A DNA stretch of 39,935 bases from Ligilactobacillus salitolerans (GCF_003864415.1 NZ_BFFP01000024.1:1-39935); one strand, 5' to 3'; shown: positions 1-8,460, numbered from the stretch's first letter. Notes: generated by a model not told the origin, from the letters alone. Made by a program: numbers and translations.

Positions 1-36
1 TCACACCGCCTAGTTACTGCCCATGCCGGGCGCACC

Positions 37-85
37 AAAAATCCCCGCCAGCTCAGCCCTCAATTGGCCCAAACTTGGCGGGGAT
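37..85 (-). terminator. guaA intrinsic terminator (long-loop hairpin)
   Basis: Perfect 10-bp arms (41-50 and 76-85, ATCCCCGCCA / TGGCGGGGAT) enclose a 25-nt loop. Read on the minus strand, a run of five T follows (41-37). It lies about 100 nt beyond the guaA stop. The arm at 76-83 could instead pair with 109-116 (CCCCGCCA), so two exclusive hairpins are possible. The segment 41-116 also resembles the convergent-gap repeat family seen elsewhere in the window. Confidence 0.6.
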
Positions 86-184
86 TCTGGAGGGGAACGT
101 AACAATTCCCCCGCCAATCATATCCTTTGTATCTTCCGAGAATGCCGTTAAATCAACATTCCGGGTCCAATTTACATGTACCTT

Positions 185-1738
185 TTATTCCCACTCGATC
201 GTTGACGGCGGCTTGCTCGTGATGTCGTAGACAATGCGGTTGACGTGGTCAACTTCATTGACGATCCGCACTGATATCTCCTGCAAGACATCCCATGGGA
301 TCTGAGCAAAGTCGGCGGTCATCCCATCGATCGATGTCACAGCACGGATCCCGACTGTATAGTCATAGGTCCGTCCGTCGCCCATCACACCAACTGACTT
401 AATTCCCGGCAAAACAGTGAAATATTGCCAGATCTCTTGGTCTAAGCCGCGTTGCGCGATGACTTCACGTAAGATCGCGTCGCTTTCACGCACGATCTCT
501 AATTTATCTTCGGTAATTTCACCAATTACACGGATCCCTAAACCAGGACCTGGGAATGGCTGACGCCAGACCAGTTCATGCGGCATGTTCAGCTTCTCGC
601 CCAATTCACGGATTTCATCCTTGAACAATGTGTTCAAGGGTTCGATCAGCTTGAAGACCATGTCTTCCGGCAAACCGCCCACGTTGTGGTGAGATTTAAT
701 CGTTTGTGCTGTATCGGTCCCAGACTCGATCACATCAGTATATAAAGTGCCTTGAGCTAGCCATTTGACACCCTTGAGCTTGATGGCTTCGTCATTGAAG
801 ACTTGGATAAACTCATTTCCAATAATTTTACGTTTCTTTTCTGGATCAGTCACACCGGCTAATTTGTCCAAGAAACGCTGCTGAGCATCGACTTTGATGA
901 TGTTCAAGCCAAATTTGCCAGCAAGACTATCCATTACCAGCTGAGCTTCGTTCTTGCGCAACAAGCCGTGATCAACGAAGATACAGGTCAACTGATCCCC
1001 GATCGCCTCGTGCAACAAGACACCGACAACGGAAGAATCTACCCCACCGGATAAACCAAGCAAGACTTTGTCGTCGCCGACCGTTTCTCGAATTTTAGCA
1101 ATTTGCAAGTCAATGAAGTCTTCCATCGACCAGTTAGACCGGGCTTCGCAGACGTCAAAGGCAAAGTGGCGCAAAATATCATTGCCGTATTCAGTGTTGC
1201 GAACTTCCGGATGAAATTGCAAGCCGTAGAATTTCTTGGCATTGTTGGCCATCGCCGAAATCGGACAGTTGTCGCTGGTTGCAGTCGGTAAGAAACCTTC
1301 CGGCACTTCAGTCACTAAGTCACCGTGACTCATCCAGACTGTCTGTTCAGCCGGCAAGTTCTTGAAAGTTGGTGCTTGTTCATCAGTGACTGTGATCATT
1401 GCTTTACCGTACTGCTTGTTATTTGCACCCTCGACCTTGCCGCCCAATTCGTGCGCCATGATCTGCATTCCATAACAGATCCCAAGGACTGGGATCCCTA
1501 AATTGAAGATCTCAGGATCGACAGAAAATGCCCCTTCATCATAGACGCTATTAGGGCCGCCCGAAAGGATGATCCCCTTGGGCGCCATCTGCTTGATTTC
1601 TTGCGCGGTCAGCTTATTAGACAGCAATTCAGAGTAGACACCAAATTCACGGATCCGTCTGGTGATCAACTGATTATACTGGCTGCCGAAATCGAGCACG
1701 ATGATCTTGTCGAAATCCTGCATATCAACTTTAGCCAA
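185..1738 (-). CDS. guaA: GMP synthase (glutamine-hydrolysing)
   Basis: GuaA converts XMP, ATP and glutamine to GMP in the cytoplasm, the last step of de novo guanine nucleotide synthesis. Numbering from the chosen start, the N-terminal class I glutamine amidotransferase domain has its nucleophile in GICYGMQ (Cys88) and His176/Glu178 in QFHPE. The ATP-pyrophosphatase domain carries the SGGVDSS loop (about 230-236). The C-terminal XMP-binding and dimerisation domain ends in KPPSTIEWE, as is usual. The length of 517 aa is normal. The start chosen is TTG at 1738, because GAGGTG (1750-1745) lies 6 nt upstream and the product then begins MAKVDMQDF, like lactobacillar GuaA. The in-frame GTG at 1747 overlaps that ribosome binding site. 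The gene has its own promoter and lies downstream of coaA. Confidence 0.97.
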   Translation of the reverse strand: MAKVDMQDFDKIIVLDFGSQYNQLITRRIREFGVYSELLSNKLTAQEIKQMAPKGIILSGGPNSVYDEGAFSVDPEIFNLGIPVLGICYGMQIMAHELGGKVEGANNKQYGKAMITVTDEQAPTFKNLPAEQTVWMSHGDLVTEVPEGFLPTATSDNCPISAMANNAKKFYGLQFHPEVRNTEYGNDILRHFAFDVCEARSNWSMEDFIDLQIAKIRETVGDDKVLLGLSGGVDSSVVGVLLHEAIGDQLTCIFVDHGLLRKNEAQLVMDSLAGKFGLNIIKVDAQQRFLDKLAGVTDPEKKRKIIGNEFIQVFNDEAIKLKGVKWLAQGTLYTDVIESGTDTAQTIKSHHNVGGLPEDMVFKLIEPLNTLFKDEIRELGEKLNMPHELVWRQPFPGPGLGIRVIGEITEDKLEIVRESDAILREVIAQRGLDQEIWQYFTVLPGIKSVGVMGDGRTYDYTVGIRAVTSIDGMTADFAQIPWDVLQEISVRIVNEVDHVNRIVYDITSKPPSTIEWE

Positions 1739-1780
1739 GATATTCACCTCATCTTAAAATTTACACTCTTTACTCATATC

Positions 1781-1809
1781 ATTGTACCGGCCAAATGCAT
1801 GGCGGTCAA
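1781..1809 (-). promoter_or_regulatory. guaA promoter
   Basis: On the minus strand, TTGACC (1809-1804), a 17-nt spacer and TACAAT (1786-1781) form a near-consensus sigma-A promoter about 45 nt upstream of the guaA start. It shows that guaA need not depend on readthrough from coaA. No purine riboswitch fold was recognised in the short leader. Confidence 0.75.
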
Positions 1810-1847
1810 TCTTTTCACCGGAAAAGCCGGACAAAAAGCGTTTTAAA

Positions 1848-2768
1848 TTAGAATTTACGGAGAAAAAGTTCGTCAACCAGGTGGTTTTCTCCCTTTGTTA
1901 AGACTAAATCTGCGCGATTTCTGGTCGGCAAGATATACTCGTGCAAGTTTTTATGGTTCACATCCTGCCAGACTTGTCCGGCCATTTTGTGAGCAACGTC
2001 CCGGTCTCCTTGGGCATAACCATAATAATAGTTTGTTGGATCTTTTTTAGCCCGCTCTAAGATTAGGTCAAATCTCTCAAAATACCACTTTTCGATCAGT
2101 TTTTCGTCCGCGTCGACATAGATAGAAAAATCGAAGAAATCACTGACATAGATCTGCTGATTTTCAGGGAGCTGTAAGACATTGATCCCTTCCAGGATCA
2201 AAATATCCGGCTTGTCGATCACATCGTACTTGCCTTCGATCCGGTCATAGATCTGGTGTGAATAGACTGGAGCTTTGGCTTTCAGACCGTTTTTGACATC
2301 GTTAATGAATTTGATCAGGCTTTCCATATCGTAACTTTCAGGAAAACCTTTCCGGCTCAAAAGATGTTTGGCTTTCAATTCCTTAGAAGAATATAAAAAT
2401 CCGTCAGTCGTGATCTGCTGCACCTTTTTGTCCGGAAAAATTTCCGTCAACAAGTCGCTGAGCAAACGGGCCACGGTACTTTTACCCACGGCGACTGAAC
2501 CTGCGATCCCTAAAATGAATGGTGTCGGTTTATTTTCGATCCCCAAAAATTCAGCCAAATTCGCTTGTTTGGCTGCCTGCTGCTCCATCCGCATGCCTAG
2601 CAAATGAACCAGCGGCATATAGATCTCCTCGACGTCTTGCAGCGAGATCACATCATTGAGCGATTTCAGACGCATCAATTCGCGGCTCGTTAAAGGGACG
2701 TAATGGTCACGATAAAACTGCCGCCACTCCGAACGCGGGATCTTGTAATAATTAAGTTGATTTTCCAT
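1848..2768 (-). CDS. coaA: Pantothenate kinase, type I
   Basis: CoaA phosphorylates pantothenate with ATP, the first and controlling step of coenzyme A synthesis. The P-loop GIAGSVAVGKST is at residues 87-98, within the P-loop kinase fold of the PanK/PRK family. The C-terminal half carries the family block around YYYGYAQGDRD and the ending LPTRNRADLVLTKGENH. The start chosen is ATG 2768, with AGAAGGG 5 nt upstream, giving 306 aa, the usual size. A longer frame to 2804 would add twelve residues without support. A strong extended -10 lies upstream at 2814-2819. The neighbour guaA follows 100 nt downstream. This is a confident housekeeping call. Confidence 0.96.
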   Translation of the reverse strand: MENQLNYYKIPRSEWRQFYRDHYVPLTSRELMRLKSLNDVISLQDVEEIYMPLVHLLGMRMEQQAAKQANLAEFLGIENKPTPFILGIAGSVAVGKSTVARLLSDLLTEIFPDKKVQQITTDGFLYSSKELKAKHLLSRKGFPESYDMESLIKFINDVKNGLKAKAPVYSHQIYDRIEGKYDVIDKPDILILEGINVLQLPENQQIYVSDFFDFSIYVDADEKLIEKWYFERFDLILERAKKDPTNYYYGYAQGDRDVAHKMAGQVWQDVNHKNLHEYILPTRNRADLVLTKGENHLVDELFLRKF

Positions 2769-2813
2769 GAATACCCTTCTCTTTTGCCTGTACTTTTTAC
2801 ACATTCGCTAAGC

Positions 2814-2819
2814 ATTATA
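2814..2819 (-). promoter_or_regulatory. coaA extended -10 promoter
   Basis: On the minus strand TGCTATAAT forms an extended -10 (TATAAT at 2819-2814), about 45 nt before the coaA start. No good -35 hexamer is seen 17 nt upstream, as is common with extended -10 promoters. Confidence 0.6.
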
Positions 2820-2892
2820 GCATAGATTTTAATGGATTTGCGGAAATCGCCGGCAAAAATTAAAGCGGTTACTCTTAAGGGCCTTCACTTCA

Positions 2893-2940
2893 TTGACAAA
2901 TATCCATCTACATCACTAGTGGTGTAGCATCAGGAGAAAT
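2893..2940. promoter_or_regulatory. Operator-like palindrome followed by an RBS-like stretch, no gene
   Basis: CTACATCACTAGTGGTGTAG (2908-2927) is an interrupted palindrome, with one pair of symmetric positions mismatched, centred on ACTAGT. TTGACA lies just upstream on the plus strand (2894-2899) and GGAGAAAT follows at 2932-2939. The frame after it closes within a few codons, so this looks like regulatory DNA left behind by a lost gene. It ends at the hairpin at 3031-3070. It could also be an operator for distant coaA, which is less likely. Confidence 0.3.
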
Positions 2941-3030
2941 TTGACTTGCACGAGCCTAGTTTGACTGAATGCCTTACTACATTCCTGGGAAAAGATAACT
3001 CTTATACTGCCAAAAGTATGACCAAATTAA

Positions 3031-3070
3031 AAGAAAGCACTACTTGCTTTCAAGCAAATAGTGCTTTCTT
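3031..3070. terminator. Bidirectional intrinsic terminator
   Basis: Perfect 12-bp arms (3031-3042 and 3059-3070, AAGAAAGCACTA / TAGTGCTTTCTT) continue as an inner 4-bp stem (TTGC/GCAA) after one mismatch. A-rich and T-rich flanks allow termination in both directions. It follows the minus-strand gene ending at 3112. Confidence 0.8.
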
Positions 3071-3111
3071 TGGGCTTTCAGTTCGATAATTCCTACAACT
3101 GATCATTGAAC

Positions 3112-3483
3112 CTAATGACCTTGATCATCAACCCTCAATGAAGGAACTTCTGTCCAATGGTCGATCGCGTTTCCGATAAATCCTTCATGATAGGAAACAA
3201 CCTTAGCCATCAGTCTTTGGCCTTCTTTGTTGTCTTCACCGTGCGAAGCTTCATAGAGTGAATGGATATAATCTTCATAGTCTTCAAATTTATCTACGAA
3301 CATCCAGTATTCTTTTTCAGGATCTTCTTCGTCGGGCATTGTATAGGTGCGGGTCGAAGAATAATGGTAAATCTCTGGGTGTGCACTCTCATAATCATAG
3401 AATTCACGCATAGCACGTTCAATAGCTTCGTGATTCTCTTTTTTAGCTCTAAAACGTCCGATACCTAGATTTTCAACTGTCAT
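3112..3483 (-). CDS. Small ABM-like dimeric alpha/beta-barrel protein
   Basis: A 123-aa soluble acidic protein without signal peptide or membrane segment. The order of an N-terminal strand (VENLGIGRFRAK), an amphipathic helix (about 16-35), and later strands with YWMFVDKFEDYEDYIHSLYEASHG resembles the antibiotic biosynthesis monooxygenase-type ferredoxin-like fold, whose members are quinol or anthrone monooxygenases, haem-degrading enzymes or non-catalytic dimers. I infer this fold from pattern only. The start chosen is ATG 3483, with AAAGGGG upstream; the preceding TTG adds one residue. It lies 117 nt downstream of the AttH/CrtC-type gene on the same strand, and both probably answer to the divergent TetR regulator. 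The substrate is unknown. Confidence 0.55.
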   Translation of the reverse strand: MTVENLGIGRFRAKKENHEAIERAMREFYDYESAHPEIYHYSSTRTYTMPDEEDPEKEYWMFVDKFEDYEDYIHSLYEASHGEDNKEGQRLMAKVVSYHEGFIGNAIDHWTEVPSLRVDDQGH

Positions 3484-3600
3484 CAAAAAGAGCCCCTTTC
3501 TTTAAAAAACAAGTCTTTTTAGCAATTTTTTCACCAGCAGCGTTCACTGCACATAATTTCTGAATTGCACTTGCTGCTGACATGACCATGCTTAGTAAAT

Positions 3601-4587
3601 TTATTTGATCTGTGGATCTCCGACGATTTCGCCACAACCGCGGCTGGTAACAGCTTCACCGTTGTAAGTTCCTTCGACGTGAGTCACACTTTCAATTCTG
3701 TGGAAGCCTTCGAAAGTCTCTTGCCCTTGGAAATCAATTGTAACTTTGAGCTTTGCATTGACGCTCGGAATAGTTACATTCCAGCCTGAAGGCCATTTGA
3801 TCCCGCTCTTTTCACTCGTCCAAATGCCGAACATATTCTGCGAGATCGGCTCAACATCAGCAATAGTGTGACTGCCATCAGCGTGCAAAATATCTGCCCA
3901 ACCGTGTTCTTCCTTACCTGTAGCACTCCACACCGCAACGACTTCACCGTTGGAAAGCGGCATTGAGATCCAGACCCAACGTGTGTCCCCGGACGCCAAG
4001 GTTGAGGCATCTGCGACTGGGAACCATTGTCTGTCAAACCAGCCGTTGCCGGTCACAGGATAATTTTTTCCGTCGACAGTGACACTGCCTGTGATGTCCA
4101 TCTTCGGAAAGCCATATTCATAGGTGGTTAACTTATTGTCGATCAGTGGAAAATATCCAGTACCGTTATAAGCAATTGCTGGTCCTTGACGTTTGAACGA
4201 TAAGTCAAATTCATCGCCAGCTTCTGTTTTCCCTTTTGCCTGCATTGTCGCTGCATCAGCAGACCACTTTAGATTGTCGCTGGAGACTTCGAATCCCTGC
4301 CCGGCAATTTCATAATCTGCTTCTTTAGCTTCATCAAGAAGGTAACGACTAGTAGAAATATCAGCGATCGCAATTGTACTTGTCCCGGATAAAGTTGGTT
4401 TCTTAATATAATGGATCAAGACACCAAATTCCCGGTCACCGGCATCAAGCGTGCTGCAAATGAACCATGAGTCTCCCATCATTCCTTCTTGGGGATGCAG
4501 ATCTCCAACTGGGTCGATAAACATCGGTCGTGTAGGTCGTTCCATATTGTCTAGTTTGGTTTGAGGCGCTGAAAAGTTTTCTGTCAT
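3601..4587 (-). CDS. AttH/CrtC-family lipocalin-fold protein
   Basis: A 328-aa protein with no clear signal peptide or membrane segment. Its two consecutive beta-rich halves match the general build of the AttH/CrtC family (double lipocalin). The most telling motif is GNGWFDRQW at about 181-188, the W-x-D-x-QW signature of that family, with further blocks such as RWVWISMPLSNGEVVAVWS and the C-terminal GCGEIVGD. Known relatives include carotenoid 1,2-hydratase CrtC, fungal kievitone hydratase and fungal Diels-Alder-type cyclases, so a hydratase or isomerase acting on a hydrophobic molecule is an inference only. The start ATG 4587 is preceded by AGGAGG at 8 nt. It is divergent from a TetR regulator with a shared palindromic operator, suggesting ligand-induced expression. 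Such a protein is unusual in a lactobacillus-like genome. Confidence 0.65.
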   Translation of the reverse strand: MTENFSAPQTKLDNMERPTRPMFIDPVGDLHPQEGMMGDSWFICSTLDAGDREFGVLIHYIKKPTLSGTSTIAIADISTSRYLLDEAKEADYEIAGQGFEVSSDNLKWSADAATMQAKGKTEAGDEFDLSFKRQGPAIAYNGTGYFPLIDNKLTTYEYGFPKMDITGSVTVDGKNYPVTGNGWFDRQWFPVADASTLASGDTRWVWISMPLSNGEVVAVWSATGKEEHGWADILHADGSHTIADVEPISQNMFGIWTSEKSGIKWPSGWNVTIPSVNAKLKVTIDFQGQETFEGFHRIESVTHVEGTYNGEAVTSRGCGEIVGDPQIK

Positions 4588-4631
4588 TGCGTATTCCTCC
4601 TAAATTTTTTGTTTGATCTACATAGGCCTTG

Positions 4632-4653
4632 TAATACAACACCTGATGTATTA
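4632..4653. promoter_or_regulatory. Putative TetR operator
   Basis: TAATACA (4632-4638) and TGTATTA (4647-4653) are perfect inverted 7-bp arms with an 8-bp spacer, in the gap between the divergent AttH/CrtC-type gene and tetR. Size and symmetry fit a TetR dimer site. A second small palindrome, TAATATTA, lies at 4657-4664. The position suggests control of both genes. Confidence 0.6.
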
Positions 4654-4721
4654 ACGTAATATTAGCAGTTAAAATTTAGAAAAAAAACCATCAATTTTGC
4701 AATTTTGTCGGAGGAAAGACT

Positions 4722-5297
4722 ATGGCTAGACCCAAAAAGAATGAAAATCTAAATCCAGTTCGCTCGCGCATTGAAAATGAGTTCTGGAAGTTGATGAAAA
4801 AGAAATCGTTAAAGCAGATCACGGTCAGCGAACTAGTGAAAAATGCAGAGTGTAATCGGACAACATTTTATTACCACTTTGATAGTGTGGAGGATTTGGC
4901 CTGGAAAATCATTGCCGAAAGCTTACCCGTGGAATTGCCCAAAATCGCCCAAGCCTACTTCACCGGTAAAATCGAGAACGTCACGATCGACTCAGAAACG
5001 ATGAATATAATTGAACGTTTAAGTGTTTTGATTGGTCGGGATGGCTCATCTGAACTGGCCAATCTTGCTGCAGATGCCCTCAAAAAAATGTGGATCAGGG
5101 AATTTTTGCAGCGAGGGACCAAGTGTGATGAGGAACTTTCATATGTCTTTGAATTTATGGCCAGCGGGATCATCAGCATCATCAGTCGCTACGGCAAGTC
5201 AGAAGATATCGTGAAACTCAAGGAAAGCATCTTATTGCTAAATAAGCTTTTTTCAAAGCCAACACTGAATTTAATTGAATCAAAACAAATGAATTAA
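4722..5297 (+). CDS. TetR/AcrR-family transcriptional regulator
   Basis: A 191-aa protein with an N-terminal TetR helix-turn-helix at about residues 12-60. ITVSELVKNAECNRTTFYYHF is the family's recognition region, with the typical T-T-F-Y-Y-H-F block. The C-terminal two thirds is a helical ligand-binding and dimerisation region. The start is ATG 4722 with GGAGG 7 nt upstream. It is divergent from the AttH/CrtC-type gene with a TetR-like palindrome between, so it probably represses that gene and the ABM-like gene beyond it and senses their substrate or product. The family is certain; the ligand is not recognisable. Confidence 0.88.
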   Translation: MARPKKNENLNPVRSRIENEFWKLMKKKSLKQITVSELVKNAECNRTTFYYHFDSVEDLAWKIIAESLPVELPKIAQAYFTGKIENVTIDSETMNIIERLSVLIGRDGSSELANLAADALKKMWIREFLQRGTKCDEELSYVFEFMASGIISIISRYGKSEDIVKLKESILLLNKLFSKPTLNLIESKQMN

Positions 5298-5367
5298 AAC
5301 CAAAATCAAGTTAAAAAAAAGAGTCAGCTTTTATGTCCAACTGACCCTGAAAAAGAGGATGAAATCT

Positions 5368-5931
5368 ATGCGAAAAAGAATTGTTCTATTTGGCGACAGT
5401 ATCACCGCTGGCGCCACCCACGGCCACCCTACTCCGGTTTTTTCCGACAAATTACGCCAAGCACTCGCCCCAGTTGCAGTGGAGCTGATCAACCGCGGAG
5501 TTTTAGGCGACAATACGGAGGGAGGCTTGGCGCGGATCGTTCCGGATGTTTTAGAACATAAACCAGACATCGTCGTGATTTTCTTTGGAACAAATGATGT
5601 TCAGGTGCCAGGAATGACCAAGGAACACTACCAAGCCAATCTAACCAGCATGATACAGCAGATCGGCGCAGAAAAGTGTATTCTGATCACGCCGGGCATC
5701 ACGGGCCCAAGCAGACAAGAACACCGCCCGCTTGACCTGCTCAAACAGTACGCGCAAGCTACGGTCAAGACAGCCGAGGAACAGCAGGTCCCGGTAGTCG
5801 ACTGGTTTCAAGAAGCTAGTCGGCATGAAGCCAGCACAATTTTGCAAAGGGACGATTTGCACTATCGGCCCGTCGCCTACGACTTGCTGCTGGAAAAATT
5901 AGTACCGCTTGTACTGCAGAAACTAGGGTAA
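5368..5931 (+). CDS. SGNH/GDSL-family esterase or lipase
   Basis: A 187-aa cytoplasmic hydrolase (no signal peptide). The SGNH blocks are present in order: GDSITAG with nucleophile Ser11, RGVLGDN with the block II glycine, GTNDVQ with Asn of block III (about 73), and DDLHY near the C-terminus with the Asp-x-x-His pair. This fits the small TAP/lysophospholipase-like esterases that act on acyl or acetyl esters of lipids or sugars. The start chosen is ATG 5368, 9 nt after AGAGG; the upstream in-frame ATG at 5359 abuts that site and is unlikely. It lies 70 nt downstream of tetR on the same strand, so cotranscription is possible. The natural substrate is unknown. Confidence 0.85.
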   Translation: MRKRIVLFGDSITAGATHGHPTPVFSDKLRQALAPVAVELINRGVLGDNTEGGLARIVPDVLEHKPDIVVIFFGTNDVQVPGMTKEHYQANLTSMIQQIGAEKCILITPGITGPSRQEHRPLDLLKQYAQATVKTAEEQQVPVVDWFQEASRHEASTILQRDDLHYRPVAYDLLLEKLVPLVLQKLG

Positions 5932-5948
5932 TACCAATTTGCTTGGAG

Positions 5949-5981
5949 CTTGGACTAAACTTTGTCATTTCTTGGTCCAAG
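5949..5981 (+). repeat. Single degenerate copy of the convergent-gap hairpin repeat
   Basis: CTTGGAC (5949-5955) and GTCCAAG (5975-5981) form a perfect 7-bp stem. The loop contains ACTTTGTC and a trailing CTTG, aligning with the TACTTTGCC...ACTTG core of the arrays at 11.9, 29.4 and 35.4 kb. Like those, it lies between the 3' ends of convergent genes. Confidence 0.45.
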
Positions 5982-6005
5982 AACACCGACTTCTTCGACA
6001 AATAT

Positions 6006-6054
6006 AAAAACGGGTTGAGCAGCCATTCTCAATATGGTCGCTCGACCCGTTTTT
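6006..6054. terminator. Bidirectional terminator between SGNH gene and helD
   Basis: AAAAACGGGT (6006-6015) pairs with ACCCGTTTTT (6045-6054). GAGC/GCTC and CCAT/ATGG extend the stem inward with small internal loops. The A-rich and T-rich ends serve both convergent genes. The helD stop is only a few bases beyond. Confidence 0.85.
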
Positions 6055-6057
6055 CAT

Positions 6058-8361
6058 TTAGACTCTGCTAGTCAACTTGTATTTATCAGCAGAAATTCCC
6101 GCCATCAGCGGTGTCAATTCTCCAACCGCAAAAATGTTTAAGCGGTGCATCGCCCGCGAGCAGATCGTATAAACTAACTGTCGCTCATCTTCACGCGCGT
6201 AATTTTCTTCGTTAGCGTTCCAGACCACGATCGCGTCAAATTCAAGTCCTTTTGCCAAGTACGATGGCACGACGATCGTTCCTGGTACGAGGCGCTGATT
6301 CTCCGTTTTGATTGCTGTCACCTTTTGCCCACGCTGCTTGAGTTTTTCCGTCAACTCGATGGTCTCCGAGAAATTCTTGGTAATGATCGCCGTGGTCATA
6401 TTGTCACGCTCATTTTGTGCCAGCTGCTCTGCCACGTCGCCCACCAGTTGCTCTTGATCGATATCGACCGTGATCGTCGGCAGATCGCCATTCCGGTCAA
6501 AAGCCTCGACTGCTTCGCCGTCATGCAAGATCTCCTTAGAAAAATCAGTGATCTGCTGGGTCGAACGGTATGATTTAGTCAGCTGAACAACTTGGGTCTT
6601 GGCGGCATCAAACATCGTATTCAACTCATTCAACAAAGAATGACTGTTTTCTTGGGTAAAGATCGACTGGTTCAAATCACCCAGCATCGTAAACTTAGCC
6701 CGCGGGAATTCTGCTTTGAGCAAGGCCAGCTGAAAAGCAGAATAATCCTGAATTTCATCGATAAAGACTTGGCGCATTTCCAGGTCGCCGCGCTTGCCAA
6801 TGATCTGATCGAATAAATAGAGGTAAGCAGAAACATCCGCTAAGGAAATTTTGCCATTTTTCAAGTCAGCAACCGTTTCGTCAACAGTCGCCTGCCATTC
6901 ATCAACCGTCAAGCCAGCTTCTTTGACATCCACCAAGTCCGGCAAATGGCGCAGAAAATGGACATACTGCCCGTTAATATTAATGAAACGGTTCCTCGTG
7001 ATCGACTTTTTGATCGACTGAAATTCCCGCGTAACATAGGCTTGGGTCAAGAAAGTCATTTCCTTATCACCATTGGCAAAATTACGCGGATGATCGCCAT
7101 AAAGGGCATTCAACTCATCTTGTCCCAACTCTTGGACTGCTTTTTGGACCCGTTCTGTCCGTGCTTCCCGGTTGACCCGGCCGCTGAGCTTTTTCAGCAA
7201 AGCTTCCCGTGTCGCTGACAAGCGATTCCGCAGATTGTAATTGAGATTAAAGCCATAATAGATCTCTTTGATTTGCTCTTTGGAGAAAAATGGCTTGCCG
7301 CGAAACGAGATTGCTTTGAAGTGCATGCCCTGCTGATTTAAAAAGTCAGCGTAAGCATTGACCGCTTTAAAGAAGGCCAAGCTGTCTTTCAGTTTTTTGG
7401 CAGCTCGTCCCTGAGGCTCAGTTTCTTTTTCAAATCGTTCCTGCAAAGTCTCGACGTGCAGTTTGGGCACCCGGCGCTTAGCGTACTGATAGAAAGTCAT
7501 CTGGACCATATTCTGTTCGCCTAATTCCGGCAAAACTTGATCGATATAATCGTTGAATAATTGGTTCGGTGAAAACAAGATTACCTGGCTGGAACTCAAA
7601 TTACCGCGGTAACGGTAAAGTAAAAAGGCTACTCGCTGCAACACGGCGGAAGTTTTGCCTGAACCAGCAGCACCTTGCACGAATAAGAGATCTGATTTGG
7701 TATCACGAATAATTTTATTTTGTTCTTTTTGAATCGTGGAAACGATGCTTTTCATTTTGGTATCAGACGCTTCATCTAAGACTTCTAAAAGCATCTGGTC
7801 GCCGACAGTTTCATCGGTATCAAAAACAGTCAAAATCTGCCCGTTTTCAACCATAAATTGCCGCTTTAATGTGAGGTCCACCGTTTGCTCCCCATCGGGC
7901 GTATCATAGGAGACTTGCCCCAAGCCGCCGTCATAATAAATGCTCGAGATCGGCGCGCGCCAATCATAGATCAAAAAGTGATCTGTTTTATCAGTGAACG
8001 AACTTAAGCCGATGTAGACACTCTCTGGTTTTTTCTCGCCGTTTTCCTGGAAATCGATCCGGGCAAAATAAGGCGTCTTTTTCAAGCGTTGCAGCACGTC
8101 CAGTTGCTGTGTCGCCTGACGCCAGTTGTTCTCGCGCTCCTGAAGCATGGTCTGCTGCTGACGCACGGTTAAAGCAGTTTCCATCATCCCGGAATATGTT
8201 CCGGTCTTGATGCGGACATTATTTTTAAAGTCCTCCATGATCGCCCGCTGGTCTGCACCAGCACTATCAATATTAGCCTGGCTTTTAGCCGCGGCTTGGT
8301 CGATTTTAGCAACCACTTGGTCCATCCGTTTTTGTTCTTGCTCTTTAATAGTCAAACTCAT
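6058..8361 (-). CDS. helD: HelD-type RNA polymerase recycling motor, superfamily 1 helicase-like ATPase
   Basis: A 767-aa protein of the Firmicutes HelD family, which binds RNA polymerase and uses ATP-driven movement to free it from nucleic acids. The N-terminal region (about 1-110) is charged and helical, fitting the coiled arm that enters the polymerase. The Walker A GAAGSGKTS is at about 230-238, the Walker B-like IDEIQDY at about 534-540, GDLNQ (motif III) near 561-566, and SYRSTQQ and the C-terminal RecA lobe follow. This split of the first ATPase lobe by a large insert is typical of HelD and differs from UvrD or PcrA. The start chosen is ATG 8361; GGGGGC lies 9 nt upstream, and the product begins MSLTIKEQEQKRMDQ. 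An upstream extension to 8412 would overlap the promoter. Confidence 0.9.
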   Translation of the reverse strand: MSLTIKEQEQKRMDQVVAKIDQAAAKSQANIDSAGADQRAIMEDFKNNVRIKTGTYSGMMETALTVRQQQTMLQERENNWRQATQQLDVLQRLKKTPYFARIDFQENGEKKPESVYIGLSSFTDKTDHFLIYDWRAPISSIYYDGGLGQVSYDTPDGEQTVDLTLKRQFMVENGQILTVFDTDETVGDQMLLEVLDEASDTKMKSIVSTIQKEQNKIIRDTKSDLLFVQGAAGSGKTSAVLQRVAFLLYRYRGNLSSSQVILFSPNQLFNDYIDQVLPELGEQNMVQMTFYQYAKRRVPKLHVETLQERFEKETEPQGRAAKKLKDSLAFFKAVNAYADFLNQQGMHFKAISFRGKPFFSKEQIKEIYYGFNLNYNLRNRLSATREALLKKLSGRVNREARTERVQKAVQELGQDELNALYGDHPRNFANGDKEMTFLTQAYVTREFQSIKKSITRNRFININGQYVHFLRHLPDLVDVKEAGLTVDEWQATVDETVADLKNGKISLADVSAYLYLFDQIIGKRGDLEMRQVFIDEIQDYSAFQLALLKAEFPRAKFTMLGDLNQSIFTQENSHSLLNELNTMFDAAKTQVVQLTKSYRSTQQITDFSKEILHDGEAVEAFDRNGDLPTITVDIDQEQLVGDVAEQLAQNERDNMTTAIITKNFSETIELTEKLKQRGQKVTAIKTENQRLVPGTIVVPSYLAKGLEFDAIVVWNANEENYAREDERQLVYTICSRAMHRLNIFAVGELTPLMAGISADKYKLTSRV

Positions 8362-8399
8362 GCCATCAAGCCCCCGTTTGAGATAAAATCTAATATACC

Positions 8400-8428
8400 A
8401 TTTTACCATCATTTAAGGGCAGCTACAA
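8400..8428 (-). promoter_or_regulatory. helD promoter
   Basis: On the minus strand, TTGTAG (8428-8423), 17 nt and TAAAAT (8405-8400) give a fair sigma-A promoter about 40 nt before the chosen helD start. It supports the shorter start. Confidence 0.55.
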
Positions 8429-8460
8429 TCAAAGCGCCTAGCCGCTAGCAATCACAAAAG

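Noticed and set aside
53-121. Minus-strand mini-frame of 22 codons after guaA
   Set aside because: It lies inside the terminator hairpins, and the AAAGGA before it is only 2 nt from the ATG.
5298-5358. Terminator after tetR
   Set aside because: GTCAG and CTGAC can pair, but the stem is only 5-6 bp and no T run follows on the plus strand.
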